A stretch of 64,000 nt of DNA. It comes from Fuerstiella sp. GTDB taxonomy: Bacteria; Planctomycetota; Planctomycetia; Planctomycetales; Planctomycetaceae. Shown in pieces: positions 43,045-52,580 of this stretch. A program made the translations under genes and the position numbers. Each line of letters begins with the position of its first letter. Positions within the stretch are counted from its first letter, which is position 1. Location: contig JALHMY010000028.1 of NCBI GenBank assembly GCA_022843805.1, positions 1 to 64,000 on the forward strand. The letters run 5' to 3'. The notes under the pieces were generated by a model that was not told where the DNA came from, made no database searches, and saw only the letters and a list, made by a program, of their open reading frames with translations.

Positions 43045-44484
43045 ATGATGCAGCAATTCACGCGACGGTCGATGCTCAATCAGCTCGGAAGTGGCTTTGG
43101 CACAATGGCACTGGCGGGTTTGCTTGAACACGCGGGACTACTACCTTCGGCAGGTGCGGTGGAAGTATCTCGCGGTGTGAGTCCGCTCGCTCCGCGGTCG
43201 GCTCATTTTCACGGCAAAGCAAAAGCCGTCATTCAGTTGTGTCAGAACGGTGGTCCGTCACAGATGGACCTGTTTGATCACAAGCCGGAGTTGTCCAGGC
43301 GCAGCGGCCAGGCGCACCCGGAACAGGTCGAAGTTTTTCAACTGGGCAACAGGAACGTCCTGCTGGGGACACCGTTCAGGTTCGCAAGACATGGCCAGTG
43401 TGGGATGGAACTTTCGGAACTAATTCCGCATCTGGCCGGGGTCGCGGACGACGTCTGTCTCGTCCGCTCGATGTTCACGGAGAACAACAATCATCCGTTC
43501 GCGCTGAATATGCTGCAGACTGGCAAGACGTTTAATGGCCGCCCCGCGATGGGATCGTGGATCGGGTACGCGCTGGGGACCGAGAATCAGGACTTGCCAT
43601 GTTACATCGTGCTCCGTGACCCGGCGGGCTACAACACGTCGGGCAAGATGGTGTGGTCAAATGGCTGGCTTCCCCCCGTTTATCAGGGGACCGAATTCAG
43701 TTCTTCGGGGACGCCGGTTCTGCATTTAAATCCTTCACGTCAGGCGTCTTCTGAGTCCCGGAATCGGTCACGCCAGTTTCTGCAGGAACTGAACGCGGCG
43801 CATCTTGAAAATCATCCAGGGGAATCAGAACTCGAAGCCCGCATTCAGAACTTTGAGCTCGCTGCACGCATGCAACTGACGGCGACGCGGGTGCTGGACT
43901 TGTCGCAGGAGACCGAAGCGACTCGCAGGCTCTACGGACTCGACAACCCGTCGACGGCGGGCTATGGCACGCGTTGCCTGATGGCCCGGCGACTCGTTGA
44001 ATCTGGCGTGCGGTTCGTGCAGGTCTTCCCGCCGCTCAGTCCCAGCTTCCAGCCGTGGGACAACCATGGGGATCTCAGGAACGGGCTCAGGACAATCTGT
44101 GGTCAGGTGGATCAGCCGAGTGCCGCACTGATCACGGACCTGAAACAGCGAGGTTTGCTGGACGATGTCATCGTCCAGTGGACGGGCGAATTCGGACGCC
44201 TGCCGATCACCGAGGGATCCGATGGCCGCGATCACAATCGGCACGCTTTCAGCCTGCTGATGGCAGGCGGCGGATTTAAGTCCGGCCACATTTACGGGTC
44301 CACCGACGAGTTCGGCTACAAGTCCGTCGAGAACCGCGTCAGCGTCCCCGACCTGCACGCCACGATCCTTCATCAGCTGGGGATCGACCACACAAGACTA
44401 ACTTTCACGCACAACGGACGGCCGGAGCGATTGACGGACCCCGACGTGACCGGGGCCAGAATTGTTGAGGAGTTGCTGGCATGA
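43045..44484 (+). CDS. DUF1501 Tat-exported protein
   Basis: A 479-residue DUF1501 protein beginning MMQQFTRRSMLNQLGSGFGT, a Tat-type signal. Domain blocks are VIQLCQNGGPSQMDLFDHKP and VIVQWTGEFGRLPITEGSDG, then ATILHQLGIDHTRLTFTHNG at the end. The start at 43045 (or the next ATG at 43048) replaces the longer frame from 42928, which is made of repeat DNA. The stop overlaps the next gene's ATG at 44481 by four bases (ATGA), so the two are probably translationally coupled. Confidence 0.92.
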   Translation: MMQQFTRRSMLNQLGSGFGTMALAGLLEHAGLLPSAGAVEVSRGVSPLAPRSAHFHGKAKAVIQLCQNGGPSQMDLFDHKPELSRRSGQAHPEQVEVFQLGNRNVLLGTPFRFARHGQCGMELSELIPHLAGVADDVCLVRSMFTENNNHPFALNMLQTGKTFNGRPAMGSWIGYALGTENQDLPCYIVLRDPAGYNTSGKMVWSNGWLPPVYQGTEFSSSGTPVLHLNPSRQASSESRNRSRQFLQELNAAHLENHPGESELEARIQNFELAARMQLTATRVLDLSQETEATRRLYGLDNPSTAGYGTRCLMARRLVESGVRFVQVFPPLSPSFQPWDNHGDLRNGLRTICGQVDQPSAALITDLKQRGLLDDVIVQWTGEFGRLPITEGSDGRDHNRHAFSLLMAGGGFKSGHIYGSTDEFGYKSVENRVSVPDLHATILHQLGIDHTRLTFTHNGRPERLTDPDVTGARIVEELLA

Positions 44485-47400
44485 TGGCATTCATCGGTTT
44501 GCAGGTCGGCCCGAATGCCGCTTCGTGTGACGGACTTCCAGTCCGTCGTAACCGGCGATCTATGAACTGGAAGTCCGTCGTACGGAGAACGTTACCGGCT
44601 TCGCTGAGTCGCATCACATTCGTGGTTGTGGCGATGGCGTTGGCGACAATGGTGTCGAAGTCAGATGCTTCTGACAGGGACGACCACTTCGAGCGGCACG
44701 TCCGTCCGCTGTTGATCGAGCGCTGTCACAAGTGCCATGCTGGCGTCGAGGCGAAAGGTGGGCTTCGCCTTGATTCACGGGCAGCAGCGCTAAAGGGTGG
44801 CGATACAGGGGCGGCGATCGACGTCGGCAGGGGCGAAGAGAGCCTGCTGCTTCAGGCGGTGCGTCACGAGAACGGTCTGGAGATGCCGCCCGATGGAAAG
44901 CTGACTTCGGCACAAATTGTTGCCCTGTCCCAGTGGATTCGCGATGGTGCCGTCTGGCCTGGCTCGTCTGCGACTGCGCCCGCTGACAGTACAGAGACTG
45001 TTGCCATCACGGCGCCGCAGCGGCCTAACAGCGAAAATCTGGCAGCGGCGCTGCAACTTTGGCTGCGTGCGGACTCGCTGCAGCTGGCCGATGGCGAGAG
45101 CGTGCCGGTCTGGCCCGATCAGAGCGGGCATGGCCGTGATCTTTCGGCGACGAAGGGAGCCCGTGAAGGAGGCGTCGGCGGGCCGGGGAACTTCGTGCAG
45201 CAGAGCAATCTGTATGGCCGTCCGGCGGTTCGGTTCTCGCAGGCGACGGGGCTGGCCTCTTCGCCAGGCAATCCGGTGGATATTCGCGGGGATGCCGCCC
45301 TGACAATGACGATCGCGATGAACCTCAGCCAGTTCGATGGGCAGCCGTCGCACTCGACGGTCTTCAGCGTTGGGAATCCCGCGTTCGGAAGCGATCCAGG
45401 CAAGCCGCTCGCCGCACTCATCGAAATCGATCTGCCGCAACAGTTCTCACTCGATTTCGCCGGAGGCTGGGGACACGACGCAACCCCCGGCCCCGGCTCG
45501 TTCCAGCCCTTCTTCGGCAAGCCCGTTATCGTGACGATCGTAAAGACCCCCGGGCCGATCAGGGAAACCACTCGATTCTTTATCAACGGCAAGGCAGTGG
45601 TGGATAGTCGTGGATCGCTCCGCGATCCAGCGTCATCATCCCTGGCGTCGTCTGCCTCTCCTTCAGCAACAGCCGCGGCAGTTTCTGCATCGCCGGATCA
45701 GGGTGCGATCCACGACAATGTGCCCGACATTCAGCACCGAACAGATGTTGGCGTAATCCTGGGCAAAGCCCTCAGCTGGTGCGGCGCGATTCAGGGAGAT
45801 ATCGGCGAGGTTTTGCTGTATAATTCCGCTTTGAGCGACTCCGATCGGCTCGGCGTGGAAGTGTATCTCGGTGAGAAGTTCGGTCTGTGGATCGACGAAG
45901 AGCGAACCGTCGAGAAGCAGGCCGTCTATACCGACGCGGAGAAAAGCCATTGGGCCTACCAGCCTGTTCGCGACGCTGTACTACCAGTTGTGAAGAACGA
46001 AACGTGGGTCCGTACTCCGGTCGATCGCTTTACGCTGGCGGCGTTCGAGTCTCACTCGCTGAGTCCCGCTCCGGAAGTCGACAAGCAGCTGTTTCTCCGC
46101 CGAGTGACGTTCGATCTGACGGGGTTGCCGCCGAGCCCCGTGGAGGTCGATGCTTTTTTGGCCGACACGTCGCCTCAAGCCCGTGAGACCGTCGTCGATC
46201 GGCTGCTCAGGTCGCCCCACTACGGCGAACGCTGGGGACGCCACTGGCTGGACCTTGTGCGTTACGCGGAATCGACCGCCAACGATGCGAACGCGGTAAT
46301 GCCATATGCATGGCGGTATCGCAACTACGTCATCGACGCATTCAACAGCGATCTCCCTTACGACCAGTTCCTGATCGAACAGCTCGCGGGCGATCTCCTG
46401 CCGCCGACCGAATCAATCGCTGTCAACACGCGACGCACAATCGCGACGGGATACCTGATGATCGGCCCGAAAGCGCTGGCCGAGACCGACAAGGAGCAGT
46501 CGAGGCTTGATATCGTCGACGATCAGATCGACGTAACTGGTCGAGCAATGCTTGGACTGACGCTCGCCTGTGCCCGCTGTCACGATCACAAGTTTGATGC
46601 GATTCGCACCAGCGACTATTACGCGCTGGCGGGGATCTTCCGCAGCACGGAACCGTTCCGGAACGAAGTCCGCAACGCCACGATGTGGTGGGAGTTCCCG
46701 GTGCCGCAGGGGGAAGGCATCGAACCGCTGATAGTCATGGCGCCGAAGGAAACTCAGCCGCGCAATCTCCGAGTCCACCTGAGAGGAAACCGTTTTACTC
46801 TGGGAAAAGTCGCTCCGCGTGACGCTCCCGGAATTATCGCCGCAGCCAGTTTGTCGACTGATGATGATACACTGTCGATCATCGACCCGCATCAAATGAG
46901 CAGCGGCCGACTGGAACTGGCCCGCTGGATCGCCAGCCCGACAAATCCGCTGACTGCGCGCGTTCTGGTGAATCGTGTCTGGCAGCTGCACTTCGGACGA
47001 GGCATCGTCGGCACGCCTGACAACTTTGGCGCCCGTGGTGAACTTCCGTCCGATCCAGCGCTTCTCGACTGGCTGACGACGCAGTTCATCCAGAGCGGCT
47101 GGAGCGTCAAAAGACTGCACCGATTGATCGTTTTGTCGAACACGTATCGGTTGCAGAACGATGGTCGCGGAGCGATCCAGGATTATCCGAACTTATCCGC
47201 CTGTCAGTTTCACCGCCGTCGCCTGTCTGCCGAAGAACTTCGCGACGCAGTTCTGGCCGTCAGCGGCCAGCTCGACCCCGTGCCAGGCACTTCGGAGAGC
47301 GGCGAATTCCTGATTTCGAAGGCGGAGGATATCAGCGCCATGATCCGCCCAAATCGCGTGGGCGCTGATGACGAGTACTACACGACCTTCCGCAAACGCT

Positions 47401-47804
47401 CCGTCTACCTGCCGATCGTCCGCAATATGATGCCCGACGTTCTAACCCTCTTCGACGCTGCCGATCCGAACGGTGTGACTACCATTCGTAACGAAACCAC
47501 CGTGGCGTCGCAGGGGCTGTTCCTGCTCAACCATCCGTTTGTACTTGAACAGTCAAAGGCTTTTGCGGAGCGATTGCTCAGGGACGAATCTCTGACTGAT
47601 GAACAGCGGATCGAACGAGCCCATCGGCTGGCTTTTGGCCGGTCGGCGACTCAAGTCGAGACAGAGGACACGCAGGCCTTCCTGACTGTCTTTATCCAGT
47701 CGCCGGAACTCGGCGACAAGCCCGAAGCGGAGCGGCGGACATCAGCCTGGCAGGCGTTCTGTCAGTCACTCCTGTGCAGCAACGAGTTTTTGTATATCGA
47801 GTAG
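44481..47804 (+). CDS. PSCyt1-LamG-DUF1549-DUF1553 protein
   Basis: A 1107-residue exported protein. PSCyt1 carries CHKCH at about residues 82-86, with EMPPDGKL following. A concanavalin/LamG-like domain lies at about 190-440 (LQLWLRADSLQLADGESVPV), DUF1549 at about 510-720 (LLRSPHYGERWGRHWLDLVR) and DUF1553 at about 810-1080. The frame may start at 44481, overlapping the previous stop, or at the ATG at 44562 which directly precedes the hydrophobic signal (RITFVVVAMALATMV). The first 27 codons include an inverted repeat (44530-44542 with 44566-44578). The later start lies within this repeat, so the repeat may have changed the N-terminus. Confidence 0.9.
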   Translation: MMAFIGLQVGPNAASCDGLPVRRNRRSMNWKSVVRRTLPASLSRITFVVVAMALATMVSKSDASDRDDHFERHVRPLLIERCHKCHAGVEAKGGLRLDSRAAALKGGDTGAAIDVGRGEESLLLQAVRHENGLEMPPDGKLTSAQIVALSQWIRDGAVWPGSSATAPADSTETVAITAPQRPNSENLAAALQLWLRADSLQLADGESVPVWPDQSGHGRDLSATKGAREGGVGGPGNFVQQSNLYGRPAVRFSQATGLASSPGNPVDIRGDAALTMTIAMNLSQFDGQPSHSTVFSVGNPAFGSDPGKPLAALIEIDLPQQFSLDFAGGWGHDATPGPGSFQPFFGKPVIVTIVKTPGPIRETTRFFINGKAVVDSRGSLRDPASSSLASSASPSATAAAVSASPDQGAIHDNVPDIQHRTDVGVILGKALSWCGAIQGDIGEVLLYNSALSDSDRLGVEVYLGEKFGLWIDEERTVEKQAVYTDAEKSHWAYQPVRDAVLPVVKNETWVRTPVDRFTLAAFESHSLSPAPEVDKQLFLRRVTFDLTGLPPSPVEVDAFLADTSPQARETVVDRLLRSPHYGERWGRHWLDLVRYAESTANDANAVMPYAWRYRNYVIDAFNSDLPYDQFLIEQLAGDLLPPTESIAVNTRRTIATGYLMIGPKALAETDKEQSRLDIVDDQIDVTGRAMLGLTLACARCHDHKFDAIRTSDYYALAGIFRSTEPFRNEVRNATMWWEFPVPQGEGIEPLIVMAPKETQPRNLRVHLRGNRFTLGKVAPRDAPGIIAAASLSTDDDTLSIIDPHQMSSGRLELARWIASPTNPLTARVLVNRVWQLHFGRGIVGTPDNFGARGELPSDPALLDWLTTQFIQSGWSVKRLHRLIVLSNTYRLQNDGRGAIQDYPNLSACQFHRRRLSAEELRDAVLAVSGQLDPVPGTSESGEFLISKAEDISAMIRPNRVGADDEYYTTFRKRSVYLPIVRNMMPDVLTLFDAADPNGVTTIRNETTVASQGLFLLNHPFVLEQSKAFAERLLRDESLTDEQRIERAHRLAFGRSATQVETEDTQAFLTVFIQSPELGDKPEAERRTSAWQAFCQSLLCSNEFLYIE
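44530..44578. repeat. Inverted repeat at the 5' end of a PSCyt gene
   Basis: ACGGACTTCCAGT (44530-44542) pairs perfectly with ACTGGAAGTCCGT (44566-44578). The left arm is followed by CCGTCG and the right arm by CG, as in other palindromic elements of this type. The alternative start ATG at 44562 lies just before the right arm. Confidence 0.8.
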
Positions 47805-47823
47805 AAATCACGAAAGCATCCGC

Positions 47824-49227
47824 ATGGCCAACCCACTCACACGACGACAAATCCTGAAGCATTCGGCCTGCGGTTTTGGCGCACTGGCCCTGCAGGGTTT
47901 GCTGGCCGAAACCGCGTGTGCCGCATCGTCCGGGCCGCTGGCGCCCAAACAGTCGCACTTCCCCGCCACAGCAAAACGCGTCGTGTTCCTGTTCATGCAT
48001 GGTGGAGTTTCGCATGTCGATTCGTTCGATCCGAAACCGAAGCTGGCAGAAATGAACGGCCAGCCGTTTCCGTTTGAGAAGCCGAAGTTCGAATTCGCGC
48101 CGACGGGGAACCTGCTCGCATCGCCATGGAAGTTCCAGAAGTATGGCGACAGTGGAATCGAAGTGAGTGACCTCTTCCCGCAAATTGGCAGCTGCATTGA
48201 TGACATCGCTGTCATCCGTTCGATGAACGGCGGAGACCAGGTTTCCCATGGGCCGGCACTGCTCAACATCAACACCGGCAGCGGAGTTTTCGCGCGACCG
48301 TGTCTGGGTGCGTGGACGCTGTACGGCCTGGGGAGCGAGAACCAAAACCTGCCCGGCTTCATCAGTCTCAGTCCATCGCTTTATCACGGCGGTTCGCAAA
48401 ACTACGGCTCGGCGTTTCTCCCGGCGACGTTTCAGGGAACACGGCTCGGTGACGGCAGCACCAACTTCAGAGACGCCCGGTTGTCCAGTCTGACGCCAGG
48501 TCTGACACCCGAATTGCAGCGGCTGCAGCTCGACCTGCTCAAACGCCGCAACGAACGTCATCTGGCCAGTCATGATTCCGACTCCGCGCTGGAGGCGCGC
48601 ATTGATTCCTTCGAAATGGCGTTCCGAATGCAGGCGGAAGCACCCGGGGTGATGGACATCGGCCGTGAGTCAGCGGCCACGCACTTGGCCTACGGTCTTG
48701 GCTCGGAACCAACCGACGAGTTCGGGCGCCAGTGTCTTCTCGCACGCCGCTGCCTCGAAGCGGGCGTGCGTTTCGTGCAGGTCAACTTTAGCTACCCGCG
48801 CAACTACTGGGATGCGCACGGCGACCTGCGGAACAACCACACCAGCAACGCCGCAAAAGTGGACCTGCCGATTGCGGCCCTCCTGAAAGATCTGAAGTCG
48901 CGCGGCATGCTGAGTGATACGCTGGTCGTCTTTGGCACGGAGTTTGGAAGGACGCCAGCCGCACAGGGGACCGACGGCCGCGACCATCATCCACACGCCT
49001 TCAGCGTCTGGATGGCGGGTGGCGGCATCCGCGGCGGTGTGACCTTCGGCCAAACCGACGAGTTCGGCTACTACGTCGCCGAGAACAAAGTCACGATGCC
49101 CGATTTCCACGCGACCATTTTGCACACGCTTGGCCTCGACCACGAAACGCTCACCTACCGCCACGCTGGCCGCGATTACCGCCTGACCGATGTGGATGGG
49201 CATGTGGTGACGGAGATCCTGGGATGA
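47824..49227 (+). CDS. DUF1501 Tat-exported protein
   Basis: A 467-residue DUF1501 protein, last gene of the set. It starts MANPLTRRQILKHSACGFGA, a Tat-type signal with a lipobox-like cysteine. Domain blocks are VVFLFMHGGVSHVDSFDPKP, LVVFGTEFGRTPAAQGTDGR and ATILHTLGLDHETLTYRHAG. It lies 19 bases after the PSCyt gene stop, so both are one transcript. Together with the genes at 43045 and 44481 it forms a three-gene DUF1501-PSCyt-DUF1501 unit. Confidence 0.92.
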   Translation: MANPLTRRQILKHSACGFGALALQGLLAETACAASSGPLAPKQSHFPATAKRVVFLFMHGGVSHVDSFDPKPKLAEMNGQPFPFEKPKFEFAPTGNLLASPWKFQKYGDSGIEVSDLFPQIGSCIDDIAVIRSMNGGDQVSHGPALLNINTGSGVFARPCLGAWTLYGLGSENQNLPGFISLSPSLYHGGSQNYGSAFLPATFQGTRLGDGSTNFRDARLSSLTPGLTPELQRLQLDLLKRRNERHLASHDSDSALEARIDSFEMAFRMQAEAPGVMDIGRESAATHLAYGLGSEPTDEFGRQCLLARRCLEAGVRFVQVNFSYPRNYWDAHGDLRNNHTSNAAKVDLPIAALLKDLKSRGMLSDTLVVFGTEFGRTPAAQGTDGRDHHPHAFSVWMAGGGIRGGVTFGQTDEFGYYVAENKVTMPDFHATILHTLGLDHETLTYRHAGRDYRLTDVDGHVVTEILG

Positions 49228-49699
49228 CACGATTTTCCGGACTGCGGCACCCGGCTGCCGCCTTTTAAATGACATCTTCCACTCGTTAGAACCCTGGCCG
49301 GTTCTGACCTGCGCAATAACGCATATCAGACAAGTTTGACAAATGGACAGTGGCGTTCGTCGAGATCGAATCAGGACTGGGCGAAGAGTGCTGCCTGCGG
49401 AGTCAATGGGATCGGCAATGTATCGTTCCGGAAGTCGGCAGACCTGCGTTTAGGACACGTTCAGAAATAAGAGACGGAATTAGCGAAACGGCGCAAGCCG
49501 TCCGGTGCTACGAAACCGGAGGGCTAGCGACCCGCCGCTACTTTCGAATTCCTCAGTTGTTTTTGAGCGAATCCTTATCAGCAATAGTGCTGTCGCCCAA
49601 TCCTGTCGCCCGTATTGTAGCGACCAGCGGCAGGTGATACCGTATCCTTCCTGCCTGGCAGGAATGCAGGCCCGGTCGTTTTAGCGGGATGAGGTGGTC
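49228..49699. other. Gap with a dispersed repeat; no gene
   Basis: Apart from the 58-bp repeat at 49482-49539, nothing is recognised. A short frame at 49350-49637 includes the repeat and is not gene-like. Confidence 0.4.
49482..49539 (+). repeat. 58-bp dispersed repeat, copy 2
   Basis: Matches the minus strand of 15203-15260 at 51 of 58 bases with no gap. The two copies are in opposite orientation, 34 kb apart, both intergenic. Confidence 0.85.
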
Positions 49700-49867
49700 A
49701 TGCCCAGGTTTTCAAATTCGGCTGCACAACCGCAGCTTCCGCGTCGAACTGCCCTTCAGGTGGGGGCCTGTGGTCTGCCTGGACTGCCGAAAACTCTGGT
49801 CTGGAAGGATCGACTTGACCGGCCTCACGCTGTTTATCGCGGCGACGCGATTCCCGGTCTGACATGA
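49700..49867 (+). pseudogene. Internally deleted DUF1501 gene, 55 codons
   Basis: An ATG at 49700 opens MPRFSNSAAQPQLPRRTALQ then VGACGLPGLPK, the Tat-like start of DUF1501 proteins. It then runs straight into DRPHAVYRGDAIPGLT and a stop. The last part resembles the end of the DUF1501 protein at 37784 (YRVYRGQPIRDLL). About 400 central codons are missing, with the frame kept. The frame is too short to be a working enzyme but could still make a small exported peptide. Confidence 0.6.
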
Positions 49868-49995
49868 ACGAAACTATAATCTATTCTGAAACGTTTCCTG
49901 CCGCGTTTCGAGACCACCAGCGGAAGCCGATACCAGATCCGTGCTGAGTAACATGATTCGTTCTGAACAAGATGATTCGAAGAGGAGGATACTCC

Positions 49996-52455
49996 ATGCA
50001 CACCATAATCAGAGCCTGGCTCGCGCTCGCGGTGGTGCTCGTCGCATGGTCGTCATTGTCCGCTCAGGAGGACGTTTACGACTGGAGTCAGGGGCGAGAA
50101 CTGCATCCTGGAATTCGCTTTGTTCGTGTTGAAGCGAACCAGCCGCGAAAAATGGTGGTTCATGGGGCACGCATTGATGCCTGGATGCCCGACATGCAGC
50201 TGGAGACGTCGCCGCGACGGGCAGAGTGGATCGAGGGTAAGACCGAGACCGATCGACAGACAACCCGCGATTTCCTCCGGCAGTCGCGAGCGGAGGGACG
50301 CAAAATGGTGCTGGCTGTCAACGCCGACGCCTTCTCGCCGTGGCCTGCGCCTTACAATCAGAGCACGCCGACCGATTTGCTGGGCCTTGCGGTTTCTGCC
50401 GGTACCCTGGTCTCGCGAGGAGCCAGCACGCCTTCATTGATGGAGTTGAAAACCGGATCGCTGGAAATTGCCACGTCGGCTCCCGACACCGACATCGCCA
50501 ATGTGCGACTGGCCGTGAGCGGATTCTCGCTCTGCCTGGACAATGGCCAGCCGATTGATGGCGGCAACGATCTCCATCCTCGGACAGGACTGGGACTGAG
50601 CGCGGATCAGCGTTACCTTGTGCTCGTCGCGATTGACGGGCGACAGCCCGGCAGCCACGGTGCCACCACTCAGGAACTCGGCACCTGGTTGAAACACTTC
50701 GGCGCGCATCGCGGGATCAATATGGACGGTGGTGGCTCCACTTCGCTGGCCTGGTGGGATGTCAGTTCCGGCAGGGACGATCAGTGCCAGCTTCTCAATC
50801 GTCCGGTTGGCAACGGAGCGAACCTCGAAAGGTTTCCCGAGTTGCTCTTTTCTCCCTCGGAGCGAGCCAACGGCAACAATCTGGGTGTGGTCGTCGACAC
50901 TCCGCGAACCACATACGACCCTGATCTCTATCTCTTTGTCGACGACCACTGGATCGAGACCCAGGAAGGGGTGACGCGAGTCTGCAATCATGCTCAGCCG
51001 CTCGAACAACCCATCATTGCGCCCGATGACCCGAAGACGGAGGCCGATTGCGCCTGGGGTAACGTGATTCGCGAAGCGGACGGAAAGTTCCGCATGTGGT
51101 ACTGTACGATGACAATGGGGCACAACGCTGCCGGTCCCCACGAGATGGCCGCCGCGGGTGTCTGGGGACGCGGCGACGATTTCACTTTTCGTCCCCGTTC
51201 GGAGGCCGATCACCCCGACGTCGAGTCCATGCTGGGCAAGTACGCCGAGTCGGACGACGGGATCACGTGGCGAAAACCGAAAGTCGGACTGATCGAGTAT
51301 CGCGGCAACAGGGACAACAACGTGATCCTGACTGGCCAGCGAGCCTCGGAGCAGACTCAGGGAGCACTCACCAACTTTGACGGCTATACGATTCTGCGTG
51401 ACGACCGCGAACCAAACCCCGATCGCCGCTACAAGATGATCGCCCATTGGGAGTCGGTTCATTTCCGGGACAATCATGCCGTCAGCGGTTCGCTCGGCCG
51501 TCCCCGGGAGATTATGCAACGCTATGCCGCTGCGCGGGGCGAATACATCACCTGCAGTCCCGACGGATTACGCTGGGAACAGCCTCTGGAACGGCTGGAG
51601 ACTCTTCCGAGTGGTGGTGGCGATCGACTTCTGGTCGTCCCCGATCACCGGAACAATCGCTGGATGGCGTATGTTCGGGCTGGCGGGTGGTCGTATCCGG
51701 CGTTCAGTTACAGCGACGACCTGCAGCAGTGGTCTCCGGCGGAACCTGCTCAACGAATCACACCGGAACTCGTTAACGCGCCGGCTGTCGAGTGTATGAT
51801 TCCATTCAGCTATGGCAATCAGGATCTGGGCTTTCCGTGTGGAATGGACAAGCCGAAGGGGCAGTTCACTGTAATGCTTGCCTCCCGCCATGATCGAGGA
51901 GAGTGGAACCCGGTCGACCGGACGAGCGGGTTTATCGCCCCCGGCCCGCCCGGCAGCTATTACTCTTCCGGCGCCGTCCCTCTGCATAACGAGCCGTTCC
52001 CTGTTGGCGATGAGATGCTGATTTTCTTCAACGCATTCTCGCGGAATCAACAGACGCCATGTCCGCAGGGTTCACGGTCGATCGGTGTGGCGAAACTGCG
52101 CCGCGACGGGTTCGTCGGAGTGCAGTCGGCGAACAAGGATGCCGTTGGCCAGCTGACGACCAGGCCGATGCCGGTCCGTGGTGCGCAGCTCCTGCTGAAC
52201 GTCGAACAGCGTCGCGGTGTGGACGAAGCGGTGGGCGAAGTGACGGTCGCCCTGCTGGACGAACAGGGAACTGAGCTGCCCGGCTTCGGCTTTGCCGACT
52301 CCATTCCGCTCATCACCGATGCGATCCGTGCACCCGTCCGATGGAAGGCTCAGGAAGACCTCTCCTCACTCCGCGAAAAAACGGTCCGCATCGCTCTGAG
52401 ACTGCGAGGATCAGCGATTGTGTATGCTCTCGCGATCCATAAAAATCTCCGATGA
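49996..52455 (+). CDS. Phosphodiester glycosidase (NAGPA) fused to a glycosidase-like propeller
   Basis: An 819-residue protein with a signal peptide (IIRAWLALAVVLVAWSSLSA). Residues about 60-300 form an NAGPA/phosphodiester glycosidase domain, shown by the block GINMDGGGSTSLAWW. Residues about 310-819 form a five-bladed-propeller glycosidase-like domain with DLYLFVDDHWIETQEG, KFRMWYCTMTMG, YAESDDGITWRKPKVGLIEY and ITCSPDGLRWEQPL, shared with the gene at 17100. The start at 49996 has an AGGAGG site 8 bases upstream. The fusion suggests removal of a phosphodiester-linked sugar and of the next glycosidic bond by one protein. A sialidase follows at 52581. Confidence 0.9.
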   Translation: MHTIIRAWLALAVVLVAWSSLSAQEDVYDWSQGRELHPGIRFVRVEANQPRKMVVHGARIDAWMPDMQLETSPRRAEWIEGKTETDRQTTRDFLRQSRAEGRKMVLAVNADAFSPWPAPYNQSTPTDLLGLAVSAGTLVSRGASTPSLMELKTGSLEIATSAPDTDIANVRLAVSGFSLCLDNGQPIDGGNDLHPRTGLGLSADQRYLVLVAIDGRQPGSHGATTQELGTWLKHFGAHRGINMDGGGSTSLAWWDVSSGRDDQCQLLNRPVGNGANLERFPELLFSPSERANGNNLGVVVDTPRTTYDPDLYLFVDDHWIETQEGVTRVCNHAQPLEQPIIAPDDPKTEADCAWGNVIREADGKFRMWYCTMTMGHNAAGPHEMAAAGVWGRGDDFTFRPRSEADHPDVESMLGKYAESDDGITWRKPKVGLIEYRGNRDNNVILTGQRASEQTQGALTNFDGYTILRDDREPNPDRRYKMIAHWESVHFRDNHAVSGSLGRPREIMQRYAAARGEYITCSPDGLRWEQPLERLETLPSGGGDRLLVVPDHRNNRWMAYVRAGGWSYPAFSYSDDLQQWSPAEPAQRITPELVNAPAVECMIPFSYGNQDLGFPCGMDKPKGQFTVMLASRHDRGEWNPVDRTSGFIAPGPPGSYYSSGAVPLHNEPFPVGDEMLIFFNAFSRNQQTPCPQGSRSIGVAKLRRDGFVGVQSANKDAVGQLTTRPMPVRGAQLLLNVEQRRGVDEAVGEVTVALLDEQGTELPGFGFADSIPLITDAIRAPVRWKAQEDLSSLREKTVRIALRLRGSAIVYALAIHKNLR

Positions 52456-52580
52456 AGCAACATAGGCTGCTGCCTCCGTTCGATCAGGGCGTCTCTGCTC
52501 TGTTGGACGATCCCAGTTCCTCGGTCCGGATCGCTGCTTATCAAACATTGTCATATCCCTTACGTTCAGCGGGAGATCGC

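Noticed and set aside
50434-51519. 361-codon antisense frame across the NAGPA-glycosidase gene
   Set aside because: Antisense shadow of a well supported gene.
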